Part shown: one piece after another, positions 44,624 through 52,437 of the stretch | Layout: each line of letters begins with the position of its first letter | How positions within the stretch are numbered: the first letter of the stretch is position 1 | Assembly: GCA_020851075.1 (NCBI GenBank) | Contig: JADZDL010000230.1 | Location: 1-52,437 of the forward strand | Direction of reading: 5' to 3' | From: Planctomycetota bacterium | GTDB taxonomy: Bacteria > Planctomycetota > UBA1135 > UBA2386 | DNA length: 52,437 nucleotides | Notes under the pieces: generated by a model | Database searches by the model: none | Told to the model about the DNA's origin: nothing | What the model saw: the letters and a program-made list of their open reading frames with translations, nothing else | Translations under genes and position numbers: made by a program

Positions 44624-46114
44624 ATGAAGCCAAGCAAGCACGACTGGCTGTCCGTCCTTCCGCTGATCCTCGGCGCTGCCGTGAGCACCTCGCTGGTGGC
44701 CCAGGGGACCCAAGAGAAACCGCCAGGTCTCGCCGAACGCGGCGCCACCTTGCAGGTGGTCGAACCCGACGCCAGCGACCTCGAACTGCGCATGACCCCG
44801 GTGGTGCGCGCGGTGCAGCGGGCGGCCGACAGCGTCGTGAGCATCTACCTGCAGACACCGGCGCAACCTGGCCGTCGCGCCATCACCCAGGGCCAGGGAT
44901 CGGGTGTGATCCTCGACGATTCGGGCCTCGTGATCACCAACTGGCACGTCGTCGCCCAGGCCCTCGAAGGTGAGTCCGTCGGCATCCCGATCGGCATCGA
45001 AGTAAAACTGCGCGATGGGCGAGCGCGCAAGGCCCAGATCCTCAGCAGTTCGGCGACGCGCGACCTGGCGCTGCTGCAGTTGCGGCTCGAAGCCGACGAG
45101 AAGGTGAAACCCGTCGACATTGGCCGTTCGGCCGACCTCATGATCGGCGAGACGTTGATCGCGATCGGCAATCCGCAGGGCCACGCCAACACGGTGACCA
45201 GCGGCGTGTTGTCGGCGACGGGGCGCGAGATCCAGGTGCGCGATCCCGTGAACGGCCAGCCGCGCGAGTATCGCGACCTGCTGCAGACCGACGCCGCGAT
45301 CAACCAGGGCAACAGCGGCGGCGCCCTGCTCGACATCACGGGCCGGCTCGTCGGCATCAACAACGCGATGGCCATGGGCGCCGAGAACATCGGTTTTGCG
45401 ATCCCCATGGACCTCGTGCGCGAGGTGTTCGAGAAGGAACTCGTGCGCAGTTCGAGTTTCGCCGATGCCGCCAATTCGGCCTGGATCGGCATCGATGTCG
45501 CCGACCAGGCTGGTGCCGTCGTCGTGACCCAGGTGCTCGCCGGCAGCCCGGCGGCGCTCGCGGGCGTGCAGAAGGGGGACGTGGTCGCCCGCATCGGAAC
45601 GCAGCCGATCCACTCGGGGCTCGACTACCAACGCCATCTCGTCGAAGCGCCCGTGCGGCAACCCTTCCCGCTGACGCTGAAGCGCGGCGACCAGTCGGTG
45701 GACGCCACGCCGCTGCCGATCCCCTCGTCGAACGGCCGCATCCTGAAACTCATCGGCGTCACGTTTGACGAGGTGACCAACGACACCGATCCGGATCTGC
45801 TGCGCAAAGCCACCCTCGCGGTCTACCGCGGCACCAACCTGCGCCGCGTGCCCCTGCTGAACAAAGTGCTGCGCGTGCGCTACGTGCAACCCGGCTCGCC
45901 CGCCGAGAGCATCGGCCTGCAGGTCGGCGACGCGCTGCCGTCGGCCCTCGTGCGCGACGATCGTTTCGGCTTCAGGTGGCGCGCGGTGGTCTCGATCAGC
46001 GACTTCGCGTCGGCACTGCGCGACCACGAAGGGGCGTCGCTGAAGATCTCCGTGCTGCGCGGCGACGAAGACCTCGAAGGCACCCTCGAAGTGCGCGGGC
46101 CGAAGAGTCGCTAG
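44624..46114 (+). CDS. HtrA/DegP-like serine protease with two PDZ domains
   Basis: 496 residues. ATG at 44624 opens a signal peptide (cleavage near SLVAQ, residue 27). The trypsin-like domain carries the full triad H108 (ITNWHVV), D147 (TRDLALLQL) and S231 (INQGNSGGAL). PDZ1 is about 283-352 (GSPAALAGVQKGDVVARIG); PDZ2 about 420-490 (GSPAESIGLQVGDALP), with a less typical sequence. It is expected in the periplasm as a quality-control protease. TAGTCC lies 8 nt before the ATG, and there is no Shine-Dalgarno. The stop codon is part of the palindrome at 46111-46148. Confidence 0.92.
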   Translation: MKPSKHDWLSVLPLILGAAVSTSLVAQGTQEKPPGLAERGATLQVVEPDASDLELRMTPVVRAVQRAADSVVSIYLQTPAQPGRRAITQGQGSGVILDDSGLVITNWHVVAQALEGESVGIPIGIEVKLRDGRARKAQILSSSATRDLALLQLRLEADEKVKPVDIGRSADLMIGETLIAIGNPQGHANTVTSGVLSATGREIQVRDPVNGQPREYRDLLQTDAAINQGNSGGALLDITGRLVGINNAMAMGAENIGFAIPMDLVREVFEKELVRSSSFADAANSAWIGIDVADQAGAVVVTQVLAGSPAALAGVQKGDVVARIGTQPIHSGLDYQRHLVEAPVRQPFPLTLKRGDQSVDATPLPIPSSNGRILKLIGVTFDEVTNDTDPDLLRKATLAVYRGTNLRRVPLLNKVLRVRYVQPGSPAESIGLQVGDALPSALVRDDRFGFRWRAVVSISDFASALRDHEGASLKISVLRGDEDLEGTLEVRGPKSR

Positions 46115-46148
46115 TGTGATGCCCCAGATTTCTGGTGCACCACACTAG
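46111..46148. terminator. Near-perfect 38-bp palindrome spanning two convergent stop codons
   Basis: Outer arms CTAGTGTG (46111-46118) and CACACTAG (46141-46148) pair perfectly; inner arms TGC.CCAGA and TCTGG.GCA pair around a 2-nt TT loop, so 16 of 18 positions pair (mismatches at 46119/46140 and 46123/46136). The HtrA-like gene's TAG (46112-46114) and the minus-strand gene's TAG (46145-46147) both lie inside. It is probably a bidirectional transcription end; there is no long U-tract. Confidence 0.6.
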
Positions 46149-47629
46149 TTCCATACCCAATTGGCGCGGGCGACCATCGAGAACGTGGTCGGCAGGTCGG
46201 GATCGTCGGGCAGTGGCACTTCTTCGACGGCGCTGCGGAAGCTCGCGCGGCGGGACAGGCGCCGCAGGTCGGCCGGTTCGAGGCCATCGAGCAGGAGCAT
46301 GGCGGTCGCATCGCGCTGCGCCCGGTGCACGGCGTACGTCTGCCCACCCGCCGTGCGCCAATGGGTGGGAATGCCCCCACCAAGCAGGCCGATCTGGTCC
46401 TTGAGCCCTTGCCGCGCGAGGCGCAGTCGTTCGGCCATCAGCGAATCCGGACAACGCTGCAGATGCCGGGCCATGGCCGGAATCACGAGCCCACCGGTGA
46501 TCCAACCGCGTTCGAGGTAGACACCACCACCGAGCTCTCCTTCGCCAAAACGGTAGGTGCGCGCCACCGGATCAAACCGCCGGTCGATCGAGACTGCGAG
46601 CCGATCGGCGGCGGCCGCAAGGTCGCGGGCCGGATCGATCGCGAGCAGCGCCTCCAGTTCGAGCAGAGGCCACGCGTAGTCGCGCGCCACTTCGTACTGC
46701 TCGCTACCGGTTGGTGGATGGCTGGCAAGGCCGCGACCGATGGCGCGCGCCGCGGCGATCAAGTCGTCATCGGCGGCCACGAGGCCCGCCAGCAGCAGGC
46801 CCTGCAGCCACGCGTGCCCCGGCGCCGGCATGCCCGTACGGTGATCGGGCCCATGCGTAAACGGCAGTCCCGATCGTTGGTCGAAGTCGCGATCGCAGAG
46901 ATGGCTGGCACAGCGCAACGCCTGTGAGAGGGCCCCCGAGTCGCCAAGTACGAAGGCACACCGCAGAAGGCCGAGCGTGGTGTCGTACTCGAGGTTGGTG
47001 ACGACGCCCTGGCTGCGTTCGAAGTCTCCCGCACCGCGCACGCCCGGCATCTCGACGAGCTTGCCGCGCACCGCCGCGAGCTGCTTGCGCACCGCCTCGC
47101 CGATGCGGCCACCCGCCGGCAGCACCCCACCTTGGTCCCAGAACCGGCGCGGCAGGTGCACCACGGGCTCGACGCGAACGGCCCGCTCGCCGTTCCAGAC
47201 CGTGCGCGCTTCCCCCGCGAGGTAGGTCTCCCCACCGATCGTCGTCGACTTCGAGAACTGCGTGCGCTGGCATTCGTCGATGTGACCATCGCTCCACCGC
47301 CAACGGCGCACGCGCAGCTCGCCGGCGGGGCTCCGTTCTTCTTCAACTTCGTGCACGAATGCCGCACCACGCTGGTCCTGCACCGGCGGTTGCCCGCCCG
47401 CGGCGATGCGCACCTGGCCCCGCGCCCCGACGATCGCGATCTCGACCCAGACCGGATCCGACTCCAAGGTACCAACGGGCAACCGACGCCACTGCAAAGC
47501 GCCCGGGCCATTCAGCCGCAGACCCTGCGCCACGGCCGCCGCCGGCAACGGCACGCCAAAACGCACGGGTTGCCCATCGACCGACAGCGCAAGCAGTGCC
47601 TGCACTCCTACGGCTAACATCATCGTCAT
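46145..47629 (-). CDS. RIFT-barrel / six-hairpin glycosidase-like protein (YetA-like), function uncertain
   Basis: 494 residues from the first of three close ATGs (47629; others at 47623 and 47620). A short hydrophobic leader MTMMLAVGVQALLALSVDG is a weak signal peptide. The opening VRFGVPLPAAAVAQGLRL resembles the N-terminal RIFT barrel of PcRGLX/YetA-like proteins, and residues about 230-480 are an alpha-helical repeat region (HAWLQGLLLAGLVAADDDLIAAARAIGRGL, YAWPLLELEALLAIDP) like six-hairpin glycosidases or lyases. No catalytic pair could be assigned. An 8-bp palindrome lies about 40 nt upstream of the start. Convergent with the HtrA-like gene. Confidence 0.65.
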   Translation of the reverse strand: MTMMLAVGVQALLALSVDGQPVRFGVPLPAAAVAQGLRLNGPGALQWRRLPVGTLESDPVWVEIAIVGARGQVRIAAGGQPPVQDQRGAAFVHEVEEERSPAGELRVRRWRWSDGHIDECQRTQFSKSTTIGGETYLAGEARTVWNGERAVRVEPVVHLPRRFWDQGGVLPAGGRIGEAVRKQLAAVRGKLVEMPGVRGAGDFERSQGVVTNLEYDTTLGLLRCAFVLGDSGALSQALRCASHLCDRDFDQRSGLPFTHGPDHRTGMPAPGHAWLQGLLLAGLVAADDDLIAAARAIGRGLASHPPTGSEQYEVARDYAWPLLELEALLAIDPARDLAAAADRLAVSIDRRFDPVARTYRFGEGELGGGVYLERGWITGGLVIPAMARHLQRCPDSLMAERLRLARQGLKDQIGLLGGGIPTHWRTAGGQTYAVHRAQRDATAMLLLDGLEPADLRRLSRRASFRSAVEEVPLPDDPDLPTTFSMVARANWVWN

Positions 47630-47669
47630 GCCGCTCTGTGCCGCGGAACGCGCTGCGGTGGCCCGATTT

Positions 47670-47690
47670 CTCAAGAATCGTGTTCTTGAG
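47670..47690. promoter_or_regulatory. Operator-like perfect inverted repeat
   Basis: CTCAAGAA-TCGTG-TTCTTGAG: perfect 8-bp arms, 5-nt spacer, markedly AT-richer than its surroundings. It sits 41 nt upstream of the start at 47629 and 17 nt after the Nudix stop, so it may be an operator for the downstream gene or a weak terminator of the upstream one. Confidence 0.45.
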
Positions 47691-47706
47691 CTCGAACGCA
47701 GCCAGC

Positions 47707-48156
47707 TCAGTCGCTCCAGACACTGCGGAACAACTGCCCACCGGCGACCAGCCACTCGAGAAAACTGTCGTGGTAGGGCGCCACGCATTCGGCGTGCAGC
47801 TCCGCGCGCGTCATCCACCGTACGGCCAGCACTTCGTTGGCCGGGGCCGGCTCGCCCGGCGCCACTTCGACCGCAAAGAAGAACGAACGCCACGCGTGGC
47901 GACGCACCGCGGCCTTCTGGCGTTCGCCTTCCTGCACGAACAGGAACTGCGTCTCCCCCACGACCAGGAGGCCCGTCTCCTCGCGCACTTCGCGCCGCAC
48001 GGCTTCGTAGAGCAGTTCGCCCGCTTCGACGCGTCCACCCGGCAGATCCCACGTGCGCATCGTGCGCCCACCGATCTGCCGATCGTTGCCGACCATGAGG
48101 AACCGCTCCCCGCGGCGAATGACCGCAAACGCGCCCAGGAAGTCGCCGTCGTTCAC
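47707..48156 (-). CDS. Nudix hydrolase
   Basis: 149 residues. The Nudix box GGRVEAGELLYEAVRREVREETGLLV contains the full G-x5-E-x7-REUxEExGU pattern with metal-binding glutamates. It hydrolyses nucleoside diphosphates linked to another group; the substrate cannot be predicted. The GTG at 48156 overlaps the upstream lipoprotein stop by 4 nt (GTGA), giving a two-gene operon. Confidence 0.9.
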   Translation of the reverse strand: MNDGDFLGAFAVIRRGERFLMVGNDRQIGGRTMRTWDLPGGRVEAGELLYEAVRREVREETGLLVVGETQFLFVQEGERQKAAVRRHAWRSFFFAVEVAPGEPAPANEVLAVRWMTRAELHAECVAPYHDSFLEWLVAGGQLFRSVWSD

Positions 48157-48905
48157 TGCACCCTCGTCACGGACCAGATCGCCTGCGTGAACGGAAACCC
48201 GACCTGCGGGCTGGCGGTGGCAATGCCCTCGGCAATCGTCAGCGCCTCCGGATCCCCGAGCCCCGTCAGTTGCACGAAGGGTTGTGGGCCGCTGGGCGTC
48301 GTCAACACGACTTCAAACCAGGTTTCACGAAACCGCGCCGAGCCGGACAGTGGCAGGCTGCCCGCGACGGCGCCGGGCAACTCCATGGTGCCTTCGAGCA
48401 GCAACTGGCCGGTGCGCACGGACTGGTGCAACGAGACGATCACTGGCACGGCCGCCTCGGCCCCACTCTGCATGCTGCCTTGCCAGGTGCCCGACAGGTC
48501 CACGATCGCCGGCAGATCCTTCTGCCACGTGGCCTGCAACGTGCCCCCATCCACCGCGCAGTTGTAACTGCCATCGAGCGTGCGGCCGGCGCCGAGCGTC
48601 GCGAAGAGCACCACGTCACTACCCAAGCGCAACTCGAACGTCGTTCCGGACAAGGCGATTTGGTAGTCATCCGGCGCGAGGCACGGATTGTTGACGAGGA
48701 TCGTGACCACGGGTGCCGCGGCAAATTCCTGCACGCGCAGGATGATCTCGCCACCGGTCTGGTCGGCCGTCGAAGTCCAGGTCCCCAACCACTCGCCTTG
48801 CAGCCCCGCCGGCACCGCCGAACCGACGCGCACGGACTTTATGTGCAGTTCACCGCACGCGGCGAACAACAACACTGCGACGAGGGATGCGCGGGAAGCT
48901 CGCAT
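48153..48905 (-). CDS. Hypothetical lipoprotein
   Basis: 250 residues. Lipoprotein signal MRASRASLVAVLLFAAC with C17. The mature protein has two similar beta-rich halves, each with a G-x-W-x-G motif (GEWLGTWTSTAD at about 36 and LSGTWQGSMQSG at about 138), suggesting an internal duplication of a lipocalin- or avidin-like barrel unit. No enzyme residues are seen. It is translationally coupled to the Nudix gene but acts on the other side of the membrane, so a shared role is not obvious. Confidence 0.72.
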   Translation of the reverse strand: MRASRASLVAVLLFAACGELHIKSVRVGSAVPAGLQGEWLGTWTSTADQTGGEIILRVQEFAAAPVVTILVNNPCLAPDDYQIALSGTTFELRLGSDVVLFATLGAGRTLDGSYNCAVDGGTLQATWQKDLPAIVDLSGTWQGSMQSGAEAAVPVIVSLHQSVRTGQLLLEGTMELPGAVAGSLPLSGSARFRETWFEVVLTTPSGPQPFVQLTGLGDPEALTIAEGIATASPQVGFPFTQAIWSVTRVQ

Positions 48906-48946
48906 GGTGCCGGCGGTAGCCCGCCATGGCCCTACGATAACCGAAC

Positions 48947-50140
48947 TCAGCGCCGCGCGCAGGAATAGACGGCCAGCAACTGGCGGGCGACTTCCTCTGG
49001 GGCGAAGCGCCGAACGGCCGCCCGGCCCGCCGCGATGTTGGCCGCGCGCAGGGTCGGCTCGCCCTGCAACCGCCGCAATGCCGCCGCAAGTCCAGGCGGC
49101 CCCGCCGACACGGGCACGAGCAAGCCTGGGCCAACCTTGGGCGCGTTCCCGCCCGCCTCGCCGCCCGCCTCGCCGAGCAGCGCATCACGCACGCCGGGCA
49201 CGTCGTAGCCAACCACCGGCACTCCCGCCGCAAACGCTTCGACCGCGACCAGCGGGCAACCTTCCCGCACGCTTGGCAAGACCAGCGCATCGTAGGCTTG
49301 CAACCAGCGCACGATGTCGGGCATCGCGCCGCGCAGCTGCACACGCGCCCCGTACATCGCAGCCTGTTCGCGCAGCCGATCGCGCAGGGGCCCATCGCCG
49401 CACACATCGCCCCGCCAACCAGGCTCGCCGCCGATCGCCTCTACGAAGTGATCGACGCGCTTGATCGGCACGAGGCGGCCCACGCAGACGGCGCGCAGTT
49501 CGGACTCGGTGATGCCGAGGTGCGCACGCGCCACCGCACGTTCCGCCATCGGCGGCACCGCTACGGCCGGCGGCACGACGACGAAGCGTTCGCGCGCGGC
49601 GATGCCGGCAGCCGCGAGTTCGTCCGCACACGAAGCGCTCACCGCGACCAGCACATCCGTCGTTGCCGCGAGCCGCGCTTCGAGCTTCGCCAGGCACCAC
49701 GACACGAACGACCCGAAGTAGTCCTGCAGAACGTGCCCGTGGAAGGTATGCACGATCCGCGGACACCCTTCGGCGCGCGCCGCGCGGCGGCCGAGCAGGC
49801 CCGCTTTGCTCGTGTGCGTGTGCACGACGTCGGGCCGATGCGCCTTCACCAACTGGCGCAGCACCCGCAGGGCACGACGATCCCGCAACGGCGACACGCC
49901 CCGCCCGAGCTCGGGAATCTGCACCCAACCCACCGCTGCGGGCCCGAGCGCCAACGCCTCGGCGAGCGGCAACCGCGGCACCCCATGCTGGGCCGGCGAC
50001 AGCTCCGCTTCGATCGCATCCACCTGGCCGGTGACGAGCAGGGTGCTGACGGCCATCGCGCGATGGGCATGCCACAAGGCCACGGCCTGCCGCGTCGGCC
50101 CGCCCAGGTTGGGCCGCGTGAGAATGCGCATCACGCGCAC
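48947..50140 (-). CDS. Glycosyltransferase family 4
   Basis: 397 residues, GT-B fold. The GTG at 50140 is preferred because AGAGG lies 6 nt upstream; ATG at 50131 is the alternative. N-domain: NLGGPTRQAVAL (donor/acceptor glycine loop) and PDVVHTHTSKAGLLGR. C-domain: CVGRLVPIKRVDHFVEAI, then the EX7E motif in VREGCPLVAVEAFAAGVPVVGYDVPGVRD. It transfers a sugar from a nucleotide-sugar, probably for surface polysaccharide. An imperfect doubled GEAGGEAGG sits just after the EX7E region. No other polysaccharide genes flank it. Confidence 0.9.
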   Translation of the reverse strand: MRVMRILTRPNLGGPTRQAVALWHAHRAMAVSTLLVTGQVDAIEAELSPAQHGVPRLPLAEALALGPAAVGWVQIPELGRGVSPLRDRRALRVLRQLVKAHRPDVVHTHTSKAGLLGRRAARAEGCPRIVHTFHGHVLQDYFGSFVSWCLAKLEARLAATTDVLVAVSASCADELAAAGIAARERFVVVPPAVAVPPMAERAVARAHLGITESELRAVCVGRLVPIKRVDHFVEAIGGEPGWRGDVCGDGPLRDRLREQAAMYGARVQLRGAMPDIVRWLQAYDALVLPSVREGCPLVAVEAFAAGVPVVGYDVPGVRDALLGEAGGEAGGNAPKVGPGLLVPVSAGPPGLAAALRRLQGEPTLRAANIAAGRAAVRRFAPEEVARQLLAVYSCARR

Positions 50141-50197
50141 GCGGCACCTCTGCGTCCAGGACGTTCGCGACTCATTCGACTGGGATCATGCGCCCGA

Positions 50198-50629
50198 TCA
50201 CGGCACCATGTCGAGCCAACTCAGCAAGTAAAGGTGCCAACCGAGCAGCACCGCATACCCAACAAACACAAACCAGAGGCCGATGCGCGCGGGGCGGAAG
50301 TTCTTCGTGAGCGTGAGGAACGCGCAGCAGAAGCCAATGCCGATCGTCTTGAAGACGAGGAACGGCCAGGGATGGCCCCCGAGGTCGAGAATACCCTGCA
50401 CGAACGGGTTCATCTCCTTGCCGCCATGCGACAGGAACAACAGGGTAAACCACGCGTCGAGCAGGTTCAGCGCGACGATCGCGAGCACCATGAGCAACAG
50501 GCGAGGACCGTGCACATCGACGAAGGCGCCATCGCGTTCTTCCGCGCGGCGCACCGTGCGCCGCCGGCCACCAAAGACCGCATAACGGGAGAGCATCGGG
50601 GTCGGCCGCCGACGCCGATCGCCGCCCAT
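50198..50629 (-). CDS. DUF5658 membrane protein
   Basis: 143 residues from ATG 50629; in-frame GTGs at 50671 and 50695 are alternatives (the latter has TAATCT about 10 nt upstream). After a basic RRRRPTPMLSRYAVFGGRRR leader come three membrane segments; NLLDAWFTLLFLSHGGKEMNPFVQGIL is the DUF5658 signature. Function unknown. The gene is in line with the GT4 gene, 57 nt before it. Confidence 0.75.
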   Translation of the reverse strand: MGGDRRRRPTPMLSRYAVFGGRRRTVRRAEERDGAFVDVHGPRLLLMVLAIVALNLLDAWFTLLFLSHGGKEMNPFVQGILDLGGHPWPFLVFKTIGIGFCCAFLTLTKNFRPARIGLWFVFVGYAVLLGWHLYLLSWLDMVP

Positions 50630-50769
50630 GCGGCGCTTGTCGGCAACAGCTTCTTCTTCCCTGGACGTCACACGCGGTTCGAGGATGGTCGTCACGCAGG
50701 GACAGATTACCCTACGATTTCCGGAGGGTTGCGGCGGGCCGTTCACCACCGGGCCTCACCGGCCCGCAA

Positions 50770-50792
50770 CCGCCCATGCCATCGACGGGCGG
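50770..50792 (-). terminator. Hairpin after the second oxidoreductase gene
   Basis: CCGCCC and GGGCGG arms (6 bp, 11-nt loop) begin 7 nt past the stop at 50799 on the minus strand; no U-tract. Confidence 0.35.
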
Positions 50793-50798
50793 ACCGGA

Positions 50799-52106
50799 TC
50801 AGGAGAACTTCGTGATTCCCGGACGCGCGATCTCAACCTTCGGCGGCGCCATGTCCAAGGTCACGTCCGCCGGCATGAGCACTTCCTGGCTGTTCCAGGC
50901 CTGCTCCCACGTGATCCGCTGGCCGGTGTAGGCGGCCATGCGGCCCATGATCGCCATCAGGGTGCTCTTGCACATGTAGTCCCCGTTGTTGATGACCTTG
51001 CCCCCGCGAATCGCCGCGAACATCGCGTCGTGTTCGTTCTGGTACATGTCGCGGTTCTTGCCTTCGAACTTCCACTCGTGCTTGCCCGTGATCGTATGGC
51101 GGAACACGTTGGCCTTGCCCTCGGTGCCGACCACATACTCATTCACGTCGCGCCAGCAGTTGTTCTGCTGCCGGCAATAGCTGAAGCCCTTCATGCCATC
51201 TTCCCACTCATAGATGGTGGCGAAGTGGTCGTAGACGACCCCAAATAGCGGATCGGTGCGCACCTGCCGGCCACCGAGCGACGCACACGCCGCCGGATAC
51301 ACGTCCCCCTTGATCCACGCCATCACGTCGAGCGTGTGGATGTGCTGCTCGGCGATGTGATCGCCCGACAGCCACGGGTAGTACAGCCAGTTGCGCAGCT
51401 GCCACTCCATCTCGGTCCACTGCGCCTGGCGCGGGAAGCTCCACAGCTCGCCCGTGATGTAGTTGCCGTGAATGGCGAGGATCTCGCCAACGCCGCCTTC
51501 CTGCAGCTTCTGCACAATGGCGCGGCGACCGTCGTGGTAGCGATAGCAGAGGCCGCTCACGATCGAGATGCCCTTCTTCTTCGCGAGTTCGCACGCGGCA
51601 TGCACACGGCGAACACCCGGCGCATCGGTCGCGACGGGCTTCTCGCAGAACACGTGTACGCCCTTCTCGACAGCCTTCTCGATGTGCATCGGCCGGAAGC
51701 CTGGCGGTGTCGTCAGCAGCACGACATCGACGCCCGTGGCGAGCACCTTGTCGATCGCATCCGCCCCGACGAAGCGGCGGTCCTTGCCGACATCGACCTG
51801 GTCCTGACGCTTCTGCTCCGCCATGGCATCGGTGATGCCGGCAAGCCCGTTCTCAAGGTGGTCGACGAACATGTCGCCGGCCGCCCACAGCACGTTCTCG
51901 GTGTGCGCCATGAGCGCCTGCACCGCCGCGCCCGAACCGCGCCCGCCGATGCCGACGATGCCGATCTTGAGTTTGCCACCACCCTGGTGCACCGGGGCTG
52001 CGGCGCGCAAGGCACCGAGCGAAGCGCTGCCGGCGACAGCGGCGGCCGCGGCGGAGGTGGAAGCGGCTTTCAGGAACGAACGGCGCGAGGGCTTCGAGGT
52101 GGACAT
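50799..52106 (-). CDS. Tat-exported Gfo/Idh/MocA-family oxidoreductase (second copy)
   Basis: 435 residues. ATG at 52106 gives a twin-arginine signal MSTSKPSRRSFLKAAS; the frame continues upstream without leader features. Rossmann core LKIGIVGIGGRGSGA, canonical EKP motif in HVFCEKPVATD, and the C-terminal domain with WLSGDHIAEQHIHTLDVMAWI carrying D and H residues expected near the active site. It differs clearly from the copy at 31114 (about one third of motifs shared by eye), so the two likely have different sugar or inositol substrates. It is exported folded, with NAD(P) bound. No Shine-Dalgarno visible. Confidence 0.9.
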   Translation of the reverse strand: MSTSKPSRRSFLKAASTSAAAAAVAGSASLGALRAAAPVHQGGGKLKIGIVGIGGRGSGAAVQALMAHTENVLWAAGDMFVDHLENGLAGITDAMAEQKRQDQVDVGKDRRFVGADAIDKVLATGVDVVLLTTPPGFRPMHIEKAVEKGVHVFCEKPVATDAPGVRRVHAACELAKKKGISIVSGLCYRYHDGRRAIVQKLQEGGVGEILAIHGNYITGELWSFPRQAQWTEMEWQLRNWLYYPWLSGDHIAEQHIHTLDVMAWIKGDVYPAACASLGGRQVRTDPLFGVVYDHFATIYEWEDGMKGFSYCRQQNNCWRDVNEYVVGTEGKANVFRHTITGKHEWKFEGKNRDMYQNEHDAMFAAIRGGKVINNGDYMCKSTLMAIMGRMAAYTGQRITWEQAWNSQEVLMPADVTLDMAPPKVEIARPGITKFS

Positions 52107-52343
52107 GTTCGAGGTGGAGGGGAGCAGGGTTCCAGGGCGCGGAGATTGGGAGCGCGCAAGCCTAACCTTGCTGGTGGTGGCGACAAGGTTTGGGTCAGGT
52201 CGTTTGGAAGTCGGGGCCAGGAGCAAACCAGATCCTGCTGCCTCGCCTCCGCGTTACGGCTCTGCCCGGGCACGATCTGCTCGGGCTCCATCAGCTCGGG
52301 GACGAGCAGTAACACGTCCAACCGCTGCTGTCGGGCACGTCTC

Positions 52344-52437
52344 CTAGAACGCACCCACCGTGAGCAGCAACCCGTTGGACGAGTTGATGGCGGTGATCTG
52401 GCTGGTCGCGCCTAGTTCGATTTGTAGCACCTGTTGG
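52344..52437 (-). CDS. C-terminal end of an exported protein with the recurring module, cut by right edge
   Basis: Only the last 30 codons are present, ending at a TAG (52344-52346); the gene begins beyond the window. The translation ends QQVLQIELGATSQ, then ITAINSSNGLLLTVGAF, and lines up without gaps with the end of the protein at 1334 (QQVIAGELDMSGA, then ITAATSTNALRVTLGSY). The match identifies it as another exported protein carrying the C-terminal module; what precedes it is unknown. Confidence 0.7.
   Translation of the reverse strand, partial: QQVLQIELGATSQITAINSSNGLLLTVGAF

Noticed and set aside
49147..49177. Doubled 12-mer in the GT4 gene resembling a tandem repeat
   Set aside because: In-frame, two units only, encoding GEAGGEAGG within an otherwise intact gene; a minor slippage product, not a repeat array.

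Overview
The window is high-GC bacterial chromosomal DNA with about 41 protein genes. I saw no rRNA, tRNA, CRISPR array, transposase, integrase or phage gene. Gene content points to the Planctomycetota: tandem sortilin-type BNR-repeat exported proteins, Tat-exported Gfo/Idh/MocA oxidoreductases, DUF1573-like and multihaem cytochrome proteins, a DUF5658 protein, delta-60-repeat and beta-helix exported proteins, and a GldA/GldF/GldG plus DUF4340 operon. The assignment rests on this gene content, not on a marker phylogeny.

Layout. 1-2812 (minus): an exported beta-helix protein cut by the left edge and an exported beta-propeller protein. 3021-9226 (plus): two adjacent sortilin-like BNR proteins, the first with a PDZ domain inserted in its propeller region. 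9266-16704 (minus): a tightly packed run transcribed toward low coordinates, made of an ABC ATPase, ABC-2 permease, GldG-like protein and DUF4340 protein (junctions of 4 bp overlap or 2 bp gap), then an EVE-domain protein, an SMP-30-like lipoprotein, ClpS and a DUF2017 protein. 16933-21143 (minus): dnaK with a convincing terminator, and a multi-pass membrane protein. 21242-28115 is a regulatory island: a YgjP-like metallopeptidase meets tail-to-tail an RsbW-like kinase / SpoIIE-like phosphatase / response regulator operon. Divergent from that operon runs a peptidoglycan amidase lipoprotein, a histidine kinase and an NtrC-type sigma-54 activator.

28397-32460 (plus): a DUF1573-like lipoprotein overlapping a four-haem cytochrome with a 5'-nucleotidase-like N-terminus, then a Tat-exported oxidoreductase. 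32447-38482 (minus): an S9 peptidase, a Minf_1886-family protein, and an operon of a divergent DnaA-like ATPase, thymidylate kinase and DNA polymerase III delta prime. 38592-43997 (minus): a large TPR/metalloprotease protein, a small exported single-domain protein and an M14 carboxypeptidase. 44134-46114: a hotdog thioesterase divergent from a two-PDZ HtrA-like protease. 46145-52106 (minus): a RIFT/six-hairpin-like protein, a Nudix hydrolase, a lipoprotein, a GT4 glycosyltransferase, a DUF5658 protein and a second Tat oxidoreductase. A further exported-type protein is cut by the right edge.

Most notable: (1) a recurring module of about 110-130 residues sits at the extreme C-terminus of otherwise unrelated exported proteins (three complete copies, one of them stand-alone, plus edge copies at both ends of the window), which suggests a sorting or anchoring module. 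(2) A divergent full-length DnaA paralogue is overlapped with tmk and holB. (3) A near-perfect 38-bp palindrome spans two convergent genes and supplies both stop codons. (4) Several genes without a Shine-Dalgarno have a TANNNT hexamer 7-9 nt before the start codon, as expected for leaderless mRNAs. (5) An actinobacterial-style clpS-DUF2017 pair is present.
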